Source of the DNA: Micromonospora tarapacensis
GTDB lineage: Bacteria; Actinomycetota; Actinomycetes; Mycobacteriales; Micromonosporaceae
Direction of reading: 5' to 3'
DNA: 64,000 nucleotides
Assembly (NCBI RefSeq): GCF_019697375.1
Contig: NZ_JAHCDI010000004.1
Span: 310,001-374,000, forward strand
Below are positions 28,923-36,952 of the stretch, piece by piece. The position numbers and the translations under genes are program-made. The stretch's first letter is position 1. Every line of letters begins with the position of its first letter. The notes beneath the pieces were generated by a model. It had not been told where the DNA came from. It made no database searches and saw only the letters and a list, made by a program, of their open reading frames with translations.

Positions 28923-31658
28923 TCAGTCCGTTGTCGGCTGCGTTCGGCTCTCACTGTCCATGCCTGCCGAGGAAGGCTGGTGTTCTCTTCCGCTGCGCTG
29001 CTTGGTCAGCAGGACAACGAGTTCTTCACGAGCAGCAAGGTCACCTGCGGCAGCCATCGCGCGCAGGTCAGCTTCTCGGCCCTGCTCGGAGACAAGCTCA
29101 GCGAGCAACCTGCGGGCAGGGATGCTTCCCTCGCCGGCAAGCCGCCGCAGCTCCCCCTCGTATGCGGCGAGCCGTTGCCGACCGTTACCGCTCTGCTCGT
29201 CACACACAGAAGAAACTCTATCTTGGCTGTTACGGGCAAGCATCTCGGCAGCGAGGGTGTCGGCAGCGTCACGTTCCCTGTTTCGGCGAATGATCTCTCT
29301 TGCTCGCGAGAGAAGGTCATCGAGATGGATCGAACCAAGCCCTCCTTCCGAAGCTAGCTCGCGAACCTCACCAGACCTTCCCTCGCGCAGCAGAAGTAGT
29401 GCCAACCTCCACCGAGCATCCAAGTCCCCCGACTCGGAAAGCTTTCGCAAATCATTCTCGCGACCCTGTTTCGCCAAGAGTTCGTTCAAAGACCGACGGG
29501 CATGGGCCGCGTCGCCAAGTACAATAAGTTCTCGCAACTCCTTCTCCTGACTGTCTGCAGCCAGTAGCTGAGGCAGCCGCCATCGCGCCATGGGACTCAA
29601 CGTGTACACACGGCGATACAGAGGTATGGCGCTATCCATCGAGCCGCACTGCTCAGTATTCAGCGCGAGCTGCACCAATGCATCCGTGGCATCAAGATTC
29701 GCAGAGAGGATTTCACGGAGGCCCGGCGGAAGCGGTTCGTAGTAGCGGTGTATCGACGCGTACTGCTGCAAGTAGTCCGCCACCTCGTATCCTGCGAGGC
29801 TTCCAATTTTTGACCCGGGAACCGGAAGTAGCGCTTGAATGCCGCCATGGAGCTTCTTCGACGCATGGGAAAGGGCCGCTTCAAGCCAGTTGCTGCTCGC
29901 ATCAGCAATCTGCGCGCCGGTTAGATACGCCCACGCGGCTTCACTTAGCAAATCCACCGTCAGAGGTACTCGTATGCCAATGCGCCGAATGTCGATGGCT
30001 GCTGTAAGGACAGCCCAGCCATAGGGCTGGGAAACCTTTCCGTGTTCCCAGTGTTTGATTTGCTGTGGAGCGCCCGCTAGGTGCTGGGAAATACCATACT
30101 GGTTGTCGGCTAGTGCTTCAGCCAAGCGACGATCGCCGGTGGAGCTAGCTACGCGGGCGGCCTGCTCACGCTCATGCGAGCTGAACTGATCCGGTACGTC
30201 AATCACGGCGTGCGCAGCGAGTGAGAGGACTTCTCGCGCGTCTCGCCAGACGTCGTTTGCCTGCGCTTCTGGCTCAGCTTGCGGGACCGTGCTCAGTTGC
30301 TGGTAGACAGCAGGCCAAAGCATATCGACAACCACAACGGGCTGATCGGCATGCCGGATGAGCGCTAATACCTCGGTCTTCGTTAGGCCACCAGCGCCGA
30401 GATAACGAAGACTGGGAGTGTCATCGAGCCACACCACCGTCCGGCCAGGGATACCACTCTTCACCGCTTTTCGGAGGGCATCGGCACTATCGGCGAGCAG
30501 CAGTTGCCAGTCAGGGCAAACTTCGCGCACTGCCTCATACATGCTTCTGGACTTACCTGTGGAAGATGCGCCAACTGCAATCAGTAACCCGCCTTGCGAC
30601 GACAGTTGACGGAATTTGGACCGGAGCGCGCGATCATAGTCGCGCACGATATACGGCGGGAGGTTCAGCCTCGTTTCTTCATCTGATTCGCCGCTAACAC
30701 CATGAACGCCGACCTGTTCGGGCAGACAGTCGGCGACCGGGATCGATTGCCATGGCTGCCGTGTCTCACCGATTGTGTTAGTTGTTTTCTGCCCGTGGTC
30801 CGGCGCGGCGTTGGAGAACGGCTGCGTCCTGCTCGGCGTAACGGGGCTGAGCTGGCTTGAGAGATCTCGGCTCAGTAGAGTTTGATCGACCGTTGCTGCC
30901 GTCTGCGCGTATCGCGATGATAGGGTAACCAAGCGCCGCCACAAGGCTGTCGCTTGGGAGGCATTTCCGGCGATGGCCATCAGGCCAGCTATGGCGCTTG
31001 CTTGGTCTGCAGGATCATCGCCTTCAAGCCGCAAGTCGATCACACGTAAGCCACGAAGCAGCTGCCAGGATAGTTGGCCCGAAGCGCGAGAGGATGCCAA
31101 CGGAATCCCTGCGACGCTCGCAGCTTTGGATACCGCCTCGTCAAGCATTCCCAACCGACCCCGCACCTTCCGATTCATGGCGCGAGGAGCTGCTATCGCC
31201 GCGCGGAATCTCTTTTCATTGCGATGCGTGCGAGCGAACTGCGCTAGTTGAGCGACCTCCTGACAGGCCGTGTGTGGGCCCGCAATAGCCAGTCCGAGGC
31301 GAACTCGATCCAAGTCAATATCAGCACTATGATCGGCAACCATGCGTAAGTAGTCGGCGAGTAGCTTTATGAATTCTGAATTTCGGGAGGTAATTGTAGG
31401 GTTGCGTCGCACACCGATGTGCAGCCGCCGCTCACCTGACTCGCATTCACCGATTACCATCAAATCATCTACTGGGTGATACGCTCCCTGCTGAAAGCGC
31501 ACCTCAGTCGGCGTCACGTCCTCACCTAGGCCCCGCGCTGGTGACCGCCGCAAGAGAGCAGCAAGGAGGAGTGCGCCATAGGTGTGCTCCAGTATCGTCC
31601 CGCCACCGCCGGTTGAGTATGGGCTGGCGCTTCCCTTGGTTGTGGGGGCCGATGTCAC
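28923..31658 (-). CDS. large P-loop NTPase with possible nuclease-like N-terminus and repeat-rich C-terminus (candidate defence protein)
   Basis: About 911 residues. Residues 15-130 (TGGGGTILEHTYGALLLAAL, PVDDLMVIGE, LHIGVRRNP) resemble the layout of DUF4297/Cap4-type PD-(D/E)XK nucleases, but the usual Lys is Arg, so activity is uncertain. A P-loop NTPase follows: Walker A GASSTGKS at 363-370 and Walker B VVWLDD at 408-413. The C-terminal 250 residues are Sel1/TPR-like helical repeats (ARWRLALLLLREGRSGEVRE). Effector, NTPase and repeat sensor in one chain is the plan of antiviral STAND proteins. GTG 31658 lies 10 bases after a perfect AAGGAGG; the GTG at 31667 is too close to it. It faces the HEPN/Toprim gene. 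Confidence 0.65.
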   Translation of the reverse strand: MTSAPTTKGSASPYSTGGGGTILEHTYGALLLAALLRRSPARGLGEDVTPTEVRFQQGAYHPVDDLMVIGECESGERRLHIGVRRNPTITSRNSEFIKLLADYLRMVADHSADIDLDRVRLGLAIAGPHTACQEVAQLAQFARTHRNEKRFRAAIAAPRAMNRKVRGRLGMLDEAVSKAASVAGIPLASSRASGQLSWQLLRGLRVIDLRLEGDDPADQASAIAGLMAIAGNASQATALWRRLVTLSSRYAQTAATVDQTLLSRDLSSQLSPVTPSRTQPFSNAAPDHGQKTTNTIGETRQPWQSIPVADCLPEQVGVHGVSGESDEETRLNLPPYIVRDYDRALRSKFRQLSSQGGLLIAVGASSTGKSRSMYEAVREVCPDWQLLLADSADALRKAVKSGIPGRTVVWLDDTPSLRYLGAGGLTKTEVLALIRHADQPVVVVDMLWPAVYQQLSTVPQAEPEAQANDVWRDAREVLSLAAHAVIDVPDQFSSHEREQAARVASSTGDRRLAEALADNQYGISQHLAGAPQQIKHWEHGKVSQPYGWAVLTAAIDIRRIGIRVPLTVDLLSEAAWAYLTGAQIADASSNWLEAALSHASKKLHGGIQALLPVPGSKIGSLAGYEVADYLQQYASIHRYYEPLPPGLREILSANLDATDALVQLALNTEQCGSMDSAIPLYRRVYTLSPMARWRLPQLLAADSQEKELRELIVLGDAAHARRSLNELLAKQGRENDLRKLSESGDLDARWRLALLLLREGRSGEVRELASEGGLGSIHLDDLLSRAREIIRRNRERDAADTLAAEMLARNSQDRVSSVCDEQSGNGRQRLAAYEGELRRLAGEGSIPARRLLAELVSEQGREADLRAMAAAGDLAAREELVVLLTKQRSGREHQPSSAGMDSESRTQPTTD

Positions 31659-32338
31659 GCCTCGCACGCCTCCTTAGGCTTCCAGCCAGGTCACTGGCGG
31701 GCATGGGAGTTCATTATTGTTCATGCAGCGCCACCGTTCAGTGTCGGAAAGCATCGAAGGTCTACACCAGACGTGCGTCCGATTTCCGCGCGTCGGCCAC
31801 GCCGCGTCCCCACCACTCTTGTACCCAGGCATGTCCAACCCGTCTCCCGTTGATCCGCCCTCCTGGGGGAGCGGGCCGCCGACCGGCCGCCACGTCATCA
31901 AGCGGACCTTGACGCACGTACGGGCGCTGGCGGGTCGGGCGGTGGTCTGCTCGGCTTGCCCGGGTCGATGGCAGGCGGGATGGCTCCTTCCGCAACCACC
32001 TACGGACCGTCACCCGCCGACGGAGCCCCGGCCATCCTGGAGCCGGAGCGCCCCCGCCGGAGGCGCAATAGCCGCAACCCCGCGACCGCCGCCAGGTCAC
32101 CGACGCGGCCGGCGTGCGCTCCCTACGCCGGCCGGCTGCCGGCCCACCACCCACCGGTCAAACGGCCTTGTCGTCATGCGGCGGCCCTCCGGGCTTCCCG
32201 CTATCCGCGCCAGCCGCCGGGCGTCAGGCGTGACGGCCGCAGAGCGACAGCGGCAGCGGCCGGCGCACGCCCAGGTGGCGGCGCGTGCGGCCCGTCAAGG
32301 GCCGCCTTGATGAGGCATTGAACCTCTGCGCTGTGCCG
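31659..32338. other. 680-bp region without a supported gene
   Basis: Between two minus-strand genes of the element. The NTPase promoter should lie near 31670-31800. The rest (about 31900-32330) is very GC-rich with only Pro/Arg-rich readings and no ribosome sites. It could be a decayed cargo gene or a replication/transfer site (the element's oriV or clt site is not otherwise placed). Confidence 0.4.
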
Positions 32339-32749
32339 TTAGGCGCTGGTGTGGTGTACGTGATAGGTCCTAACGACTGCTTCAACCTGCCCTCCCAGCC
32401 GAATGATCTTCTCCCGCTCGATCAGCGTTGCTCCGACTTTGACCTGGAACAGTGTTGCTAAGCGTGCATCGGCTGGCATCTCTCGCTGGCTGGTGCCCGG
32501 CTCGTTCGCAGGGTTCGGCGTATGGCGGGCCGCATGTGTGCCCCGGCCGTGTTCGGTGGCGGCATAGCCCTCCTCCCGTAGCGCAGCTATCGCCTTGCGG
32601 ATCGTGCCGCGGGCCACCTGGAACTCGGCGGTGAGGGCGCTTTCGGCTGGCAGCAGGGCGCCGGGTGGGATGGCGCCGCTCTCAATTCGCTCTCGTAGCT
32701 CGTCGGCGATGACGCGGTAACGAGGTTGACCGTAGTGCGGGGTGGGCAC
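32339..32749 (-). CDS. short GntR-type regulator of the AICE
   Basis: About 136 residues. The winged HTH is clear: PRYRVIADELRERIESGAIP, LPAESALTAEFQVARGTIRK and ALREEGYAATEHGRGT. Only a fragment of a UTRA-like ligand domain follows (ATLFQVKVGATLIEREKIIR), so it is shorter than usual. GTG 32749 is preferred because a perfect 8-bp-arm palindrome lies just upstream at 32766-32787. That palindrome resembles the operator in front of pra, so the protein probably represses itself and the transfer operon, like KorSA of pSAM2. Confidence 0.75.
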   Translation of the reverse strand: MPTPHYGQPRYRVIADELRERIESGAIPPGALLPAESALTAEFQVARGTIRKAIAALREEGYAATEHGRGTHAARHTPNPANEPGTSQREMPADARLATLFQVKVGATLIEREKIIRLGGQVEAVVRTYHVHHTSA

Positions 32750-33067
32750 CTGGTCACCGTACCTGGCACTTGTCTTACCAAGTGCCAACCGGAAGCGTCG
32801 TTTTGATGTGTAGACAACTCATCCACTTGTAGGTACGTTTCTGGGTGTGCGGCTGGGATGACGCCTTGTATCAGGGGTGGTGCTGCGTCGGCCTGGTCGT
32901 GTGTGAGGCGCGGCGTCCTGGTGGGCAGGTTGCGGTAGCCGTGCGTACAAGGTGGTTCGGCGATATCCGACCCGTCCGGTGTCGGACGGTGCGCCGTGCC
33001 CTCTGTCGGGCCGGTGGCCGGTCAATCCCCCTGATCGGTCACCGGCTCTCCTACACCTGGAGGTGCG
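32750..33067. other. regulatory interval between divergent AICE genes
   Basis: 318 bp between the short GntR gene and the rightward cargo/regulator operon. Apart from the palindrome at 32766-32787 I see no gene or other clear signal; promoters for both directions should lie here. Confidence 0.4.
32766..32787. promoter_or_regulatory. palindromic operator upstream of the short GntR gene
   Basis: GGCACTTG-TCTTAC-CAAGTGCC, perfect 8-bp arms with a 6-base centre. Its core (ACTTGTCT..CCAAGTG) is shared with the operator upstream of pra at 36201-36217. Inferred GntR (KorSA-like) site. Confidence 0.7.
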
Positions 33068-33301
33068 GTGCCTGGCTCTCATCGTCGACGTCCCTGGTTT
33101 CTGTCCTGGCGGTCCCGCCGACAGCCGAACCGGGTCACACCCGGAGTCGGAAGCCGCTCCGACGCTTCCGCTCCTGCTCGTAACGCCGGTCCGTTGCGCT
33201 GGGCGGTGGAGCGGACCCGTGAACTGCCGGCGCTGCGTCATGCGCCGCTGCTGACCCGGGGTCAGATGGTCCGGGGCAACGGCGGGCGGTGGCCGCGATG
33301 A
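33068..33301 (+). CDS. small basic hypothetical AICE protein
   Basis: 77 residues, Arg/Trp-rich. It has a GTG start with GGAGG 5 bases upstream, and its TGA overlaps the next gene's ATG (ATGA). The C-terminal part (LPALRHAPLLTRGQMVRGNG) has normal coding GC pattern. No domain is recognised. The overlap is the main reason to accept it as the first gene of the rightward operon. Confidence 0.45.
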   Translation: MPGSHRRRPWFLSWRSRRQPNRVTPGVGSRSDASAPARNAGPLRWAVERTRELPALRHAPLLTRGQMVRGNGGRWPR

Positions 33302-33636
33302 GTCAGACGGGCCGGCGGCCTGCCGTGGCGAGCCATCCTGCGTGGTGCGTGCCGGATCGGTGCGGGCATTTGGTGCCGCCTGTGCTGGCCCACATGGCGC
33401 GACGCCATCGGGGCGCGCTGTTGCGGGTCGGTGAGGTCCGGTCGTCCGGGCTGGTCGTGTCGTACCTGATCGGCTCCGACGACGAACCGCCGACGGTCGT
33501 GGTGCACGCCTCCTGCCGGGCCGGCGCCGGCTGGGCCGAACTCACCCTCCCGCAAGCCGCGCATCTGGTCGACCAACTCGGCTCACTACTGGCACAAGCC
33601 GGTGATCCAGGGGAGGGCGAGCATGGGCGCCAGTGA
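33298..33636 (+). CDS. small hypothetical AICE protein with a Cys/His motif
   Basis: 112 residues. It carries HPAWCVPDRCGH near the N-terminus, a possible metal-binding knuckle common in short actinomycete mobile-element proteins, then a beta-rich part (VVVHASCRAGAGWAELTLPQ). Function is unknown. It overlaps both neighbours by a few bases, so the genes at 33068-34916 are translationally coupled. Confidence 0.7.
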   Translation: MSQTGRRPAVASHPAWCVPDRCGHLVPPVLAHMARRHRGALLRVGEVRSSGLVVSYLIGSDDEPPTVVVHASCRAGAGWAELTLPQAAHLVDQLGSLLAQAGDPGEGEHGRQ

Positions 33637-33967
33637 CGAGCCGACCGACGTCCAGGCGGCCAACACCGCCGACGAGGCGTCGTGTCCTGACTGGTGTCGG
33701 GGCTGCGGGCCGGACGATCCGATGCATCGAGGGCTGCTCGCCACGATCGGCAGCGAGCGCAGCGGCTGGGTGAGCGTGCAACTGCTTCTGGACCGTTTCC
33801 GGCGCCGCGACCCGGTCGTCAAGGTCGACGCGACCCGCTACGGGGCGTCGCAATCGGTGCTGCTGTCGCGGGGCCAGCTCGATCGGCTGATCTACGAACT
33901 GACCTACGCCCGGTGGCGGGTGATGGCCAAGGGGCAACCGTTGGAGGGACGCTATGACCGCCACTGA
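33623..33967 (+). CDS. small hypothetical AICE protein, paralogous layout to the preceding gene
   Basis: 114 residues. It has CPDWCRGCGPDDPMHRG, the same kind of Cys/His knuckle as the preceding protein, followed by a shorter beta region and the ending LIYELTYARWRVMAKGQ. ATG 33623 has GGGGAGGGCGAGC before it. It overlaps the preceding gene by 14 bases and the GntR gene by 14. Function is unknown. Confidence 0.7.
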   Translation: MGASDEPTDVQAANTADEASCPDWCRGCGPDDPMHRGLLATIGSERSGWVSVQLLLDRFRRRDPVVKVDATRYGASQSVLLSRGQLDRLIYELTYARWRVMAKGQPLEGRYDRH

Positions 33968-34916
33968 CCGCAGCTCCCGGCGTACTCCGGTCGCTGCTCA
34001 GCGTTCGCGTCGGCCGGTGGTGGCGGTGGATCCGGTGCCGGAGCGGCCGGCGGGTGGGACCACCTGGCAGTCGTTGGAACGTCTAGGGGGTACGGTGACC
34101 GGTGTGCATGGCCGGGACTGGCGCCCTCGTTACCTGCAACTCGCCGAAGAGTTGCGGGCCAAGATCACGAGCGGAGAACTCGCGCCCGGCACACTGATGC
34201 CGAGCGAGACTGAGCTGGCCGACACGTCGGGCCTGTCGCGGACGAGCGTCCGTAACGCCATCCGCCAGCTCCGGGAATGGGGTCTGGTCCGCGCGGAGCA
34301 GGGGCGCGGCACCTACGTGCGGGCACCCCGCCAGCGGGTCCGGCGTCGCAACGCGGAGCGGTATCAGTGGGAGAAGGACAGGGTCCTACTCGACCAGGAC
34401 GAGCGGCTCAAGACCGGCGCGACCGAGCACGACACCGGCCTCACCGTCGATGACCTCAAGTTCCACGCCGAATACACCCGCGTCGAGGCGGACGTGGATA
34501 TGGCGGCAGCGTTGCAGGTGGAGCCGGGTACGGCGTTGTTGCGTCGGGTGTACTGGACCTCGTCGCGGCACGAGAACGCGCCGCTGACCATGTCGTACTC
34601 GTACCTGCCCTATGACCTAGTGGCCGCGAACCCGGACCTGCTCGACCAGAACAACGAGCCCTGGCCCGGCGGCTCACAACACCAACTCCACACCATCGGC
34701 GTCGAGCTGGACCGAATCGAGGACGAGGTTCGGGCGCGTCCGCCGTCACCCGATGAGGCCGAACTCCTCGACATCGACCCCGGCGTCTCGGTGCTGACCG
34801 TGCGGAAGACCTCCATCGACACCACCGGCCGCATCGTCGAGGTCGCCGACGTGGTCATGCCGGGTGACCGGACCGAGCTTGTCTACTCCCACACACTCCA
34901 ACGGTGGAAAACTTGA
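33954..34916 (+). CDS. GntR family regulator with UTRA ligand domain (KorSA-like)
   Basis: 320 residues. An unusual 50-residue basic leader precedes the winged HTH (RYLQLAEELRAKITSGELAP, SGLSRTSVRNAIRQLREWGL, GRGTYVRAP). The UTRA domain follows (VEPGTALLRRVYWTSSRHEN, and near the end SVLTVRKTSIDTTGRIVEVA). This is the architecture of KorSA, the pSAM2 repressor of pra. An alternative start at GTG 34102 would remove the leader. The glycosyltransferase gene overlaps its end by 13 bases. Confidence 0.85.
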   Translation: MTATDRSSRRTPVAAQRSRRPVVAVDPVPERPAGGTTWQSLERLGGTVTGVHGRDWRPRYLQLAEELRAKITSGELAPGTLMPSETELADTSGLSRTSVRNAIRQLREWGLVRAEQGRGTYVRAPRQRVRRRNAERYQWEKDRVLLDQDERLKTGATEHDTGLTVDDLKFHAEYTRVEADVDMAAALQVEPGTALLRRVYWTSSRHENAPLTMSYSYLPYDLVAANPDLLDQNNEPWPGGSQHQLHTIGVELDRIEDEVRARPPSPDEAELLDIDPGVSVLTVRKTSIDTTGRIVEVADVVMPGDRTELVYSHTLQRWKT

Positions 34917-35680
34917 CGCAGCTCGTCTCGGTCATCACCCCAGTTCACGCGCCCAGCATCGAGTATCTGGCCGGCGCGTACGACTCGTTGGTCAAGCAGG
35001 ACATGCCCGACGGGTGGGACTGGCAGTGGCTCGTCCAGGAGGACGGGCAGACCGGCGCCCTGGCTCAGGTGCTGCCGGACGACCCTCGCATCAGCATCGG
35101 CGGCGGTCGTCCCGGCGGCCCGGGTGTTGCCCGCACCCTCGCTCTTGCCCGTGTCACCGGGCAATACGTCAAGGTGCTGGATGCAGACGACCAGCTCACC
35201 GCAGGCGCACTCGCCCGGGACATCGCCGCCTTCGACACTCACCCGCACATCGGCTGGACGACCTCGCGCGTCCTGGACCTGATGCCCGACGGGTCAACTG
35301 TCGGATGGGACAAGGATCCGGCCGGCGGACCTATAGCCCGCGGTGCCGTCCTGGCGTTCTGGCAAGCCAACGGCTACCGCGCTCAGGTCCACCCCGCCAC
35401 CCTCTGCATCCGCCGGGACCTGCTCCTGGCCCTCGGCGGCTGGATGGCCCTACCCGCCTCCGAAGACACCGGCCTGCTCCTGGCCGCCAGCGCCGTCAGC
35501 GCAGGCTACTTCACGCGGGAACACGGCCTGCTCTACCGCAAGTGGCCCGGCCAGGTCACCAGCCAAGCCGCCCACCGCGAACCCACCGAGTACGAAGGCC
35601 GCATGAAAATCATCGAGGCCAGAGCCGTAGCCCTGGCCACGATGCTCCCGAACGGACTGCCGGTCACTCCTGCGGCGTAG
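34904..35680 (+). CDS. glycosyltransferase family 2 protein
   Basis: 258 residues with a GT-A fold. LVSVITPVHAPSIEYLAGAY opens the nucleotide-binding domain; VKVLDADDQL supplies the DxD-type metal motif; PATLCIRRDLLLALGGWMAL and EDTGLLLAA match the acceptor side of GT2 enzymes. The substrate is unknown. It is unusual for a transferase to share an operon with an AICE repressor. It may be cargo that alters the host surface, or affects superinfection; that is speculation. Confidence 0.82.
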   Translation: MENLTQLVSVITPVHAPSIEYLAGAYDSLVKQDMPDGWDWQWLVQEDGQTGALAQVLPDDPRISIGGGRPGGPGVARTLALARVTGQYVKVLDADDQLTAGALARDIAAFDTHPHIGWTTSRVLDLMPDGSTVGWDKDPAGGPIARGAVLAFWQANGYRAQVHPATLCIRRDLLLALGGWMALPASEDTGLLLAASAVSAGYFTREHGLLYRKWPGQVTSQAAHREPTEYEGRMKIIEARAVALATMLPNGLPVTPAA

Positions 35681-36119
35681 CCTCATGCCCCGGCATCCCG
35701 TGGGTGCGCCGCCGCTCCTTCATCTCGGCCTCGTAGATGTGCCGTCGACCGCCGGCCAACTTGTCCCGGGCGTGCCGCTCGACCTCCTGGAACGCCGCGT
35801 AGTAGCCGTCGTCGAACTCCTCCATGATCTGGAACGTCCAGCGACCAGGTAGGACGTTTCGGCCTAGCAGCTCCCGCTCTACCCGCTCGGCGATCTCGTC
35901 GTGCCCTGCGTGCCGCAGCAACTCGACCACCCGATCAAGGGTGAGGTCCGCGCCGCCGACGAGCTGATGCGCGGAGTACAGGTGCCCGCGTACACGGTGG
36001 ATCGTTTCCAGAGCTTTGCTCAACTCGCCCAGCGCTTCGACGGTGGCGTCATCGACCCCCGCCGGCCGGGAGTGTTCCTCGTCAGTTGATGCGTCATGAC
36101 CTGGCATAGCTGCCGACAT
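35664..36119 (-). CDS. hypothetical AICE protein, helical
   Basis: 151 residues, mostly helical and charged (LGELSKALETIHRVRGHLYS, ADLTLDRVVELLRHAGHDEI, GYYAAFQEVERHARDKLAGG). Similar proteins recur in actinobacterial AICEs next to the transfer operon; function unknown. ATG 36119 has GGGGG upstream. Its last 17 bases overlap the end of the glycosyltransferase gene on the other strand. It diverges from pra across the operator. Confidence 0.65.
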   Translation of the reverse strand: MSAAMPGHDASTDEEHSRPAGVDDATVEALGELSKALETIHRVRGHLYSAHQLVGGADLTLDRVVELLRHAGHDEIAERVERELLGRNVLPGRWTFQIMEEFDDGYYAAFQEVERHARDKLAGGRRHIYEAEMKERRRTHGMPGHEATPQE

Positions 36120-36195
36120 ACCCCCAAACCGGGGCCATAACAAGTCGCGCCGCATCGCCGACTTCCCGGTCCATGCCGCCGGTGCTCGCCGAAAC

Positions 36196-36256
36196 TTGTT
36201 GACTTGTCTGCCAAGTGCCGTCTACCTTGGACGCAGCTTGGCAGACAAGTCAACAA
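36196..36256. promoter_or_regulatory. promoter and 20-bp inverted-repeat operator in front of pra
   Basis: A perfect 20-bp inverted repeat: TTGTTGACTTGTCTGCCAAG at 36196-36215 and its complement at 36237-36256, 21 bases apart. A -35 like TTGACT (36199-36204) and a -10 like TACCTT (36223-36228) with an 18-base spacer lie within it, so a bound repressor would block polymerase. The half-site core matches the palindrome at 32766-32787. By analogy with pSAM2 this is the KorSA-repressed pra promoter. Confidence 0.75.
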
Positions 36257-36271
36257 CCTGGAGGGTGAGCT

Positions 36272-36673
36272 ATGGCTCTGCGTGGCGGTACGAGGTTCGC
36301 CGTGCGTTGTGAGGACGTGTTCCCGGCGGGGTGCGCGTTGGTGCCCGAGTCGCTGGGTGAGGTGGAGGACTACGACGAGAAGACGGGTCGACGTAGCCCG
36401 GCCAAGGACAAGCTGACCGGTCAGCGGGTGTGGCAGGTCCGGGTAATGGACCTTGACCCTGAGCTGGGGAAACGGTCCCGGGAGACGACGGTGAAGATTT
36501 CGGCTGACTACCAGCCGGTGCCGCCGACGGGTGCGCCGTTCGAGGCGGTGGAGTTCGAGGGCATGACGGTCACGCCGTACGTGGCGAACAACGGCCGGAT
36601 GGCGTACTCGCTGCGGGCGACCGCGCTGCGGGCTCCGGCGGGTGTGGCTGGCAACAAGAAGGCGGCGGCGTAG
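36272..36673 (+). CDS. pra: Pra-like activator of AICE replication, integration and excision
   Basis: 133 residues matching the 'plasmid replication, integration and excision activator' family: MALRGGTRFAVRCEDVFPAG, then KDKLTGQRVWQVRVMDLDPE, FEAVEFEGMTVTPYV and RMAYSLRATALRAP. In pSAM2, Pra switches on rep, xis and int, and KorSA represses pra. ATG 36272 follows GGAGGG. The strong palindromic operator 16 bases upstream supports the same circuit here. A Lys/Ala tail ends the protein. Confidence 0.82.
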   Translation: MALRGGTRFAVRCEDVFPAGCALVPESLGEVEDYDEKTGRRSPAKDKLTGQRVWQVRVMDLDPELGKRSRETTVKISADYQPVPPTGAPFEAVEFEGMTVTPYVANNGRMAYSLRATALRAPAGVAGNKKAAA

Positions 36674-36769
36674 TCGCTGTGAAGGTGGGCGGGGCTGTCT
36701 GATCTTGGCGGACGGCAGCCCCGCCCTTCTCTGTCTCTTCCCCCTGCTCGTAGCGAGAGAGGTAGTGAC

Positions 36770-36952
36770 GTGTCCAAGGGTAGGCGTCGGGCCGGCCATG
36801 GCTGGCCCCGGTGTGGCGTGTGTCAGGTCCGGTTCGATCCGGGCACGGGTGCCGACGGTCGATGTGACGGCTGTGTCGGGCAACTCGTGCTTCCGTTCCC
36901 TCCGGTCCGTGATGCGGCGGGCCGGTTCGTGTCGCTGCGGGGTGCCAAATGA
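36770..36952 (+). CDS. small zinc-ribbon-like AICE protein
   Basis: 60 residues with two Cys pairs (CGVCQVRFDPGTGADGRCDG, i.e. CxxC...CxxC), a likely zinc knuckle, and a Phe/Pro-rich tail. The GTG start has GAGAGAGG about 8 bases before it. Its TGA overlaps the tra gene ATG (ATGA). Such small genes precede the FtsK-like gene in many AICEs; function unknown. Confidence 0.65.
   Translation: MSKGRRRAGHGWPRCGVCQVRFDPGTGADGRCDGCVGQLVLPFPPVRDAAGRFVSLRGAK

Noticed and set aside
31717..32310. 197-codon plus-strand reading between NTPase and GntR genes
   Set aside because: Pro/Arg/Ser-rich throughout, no ribosome site, codon pattern not coding-like.
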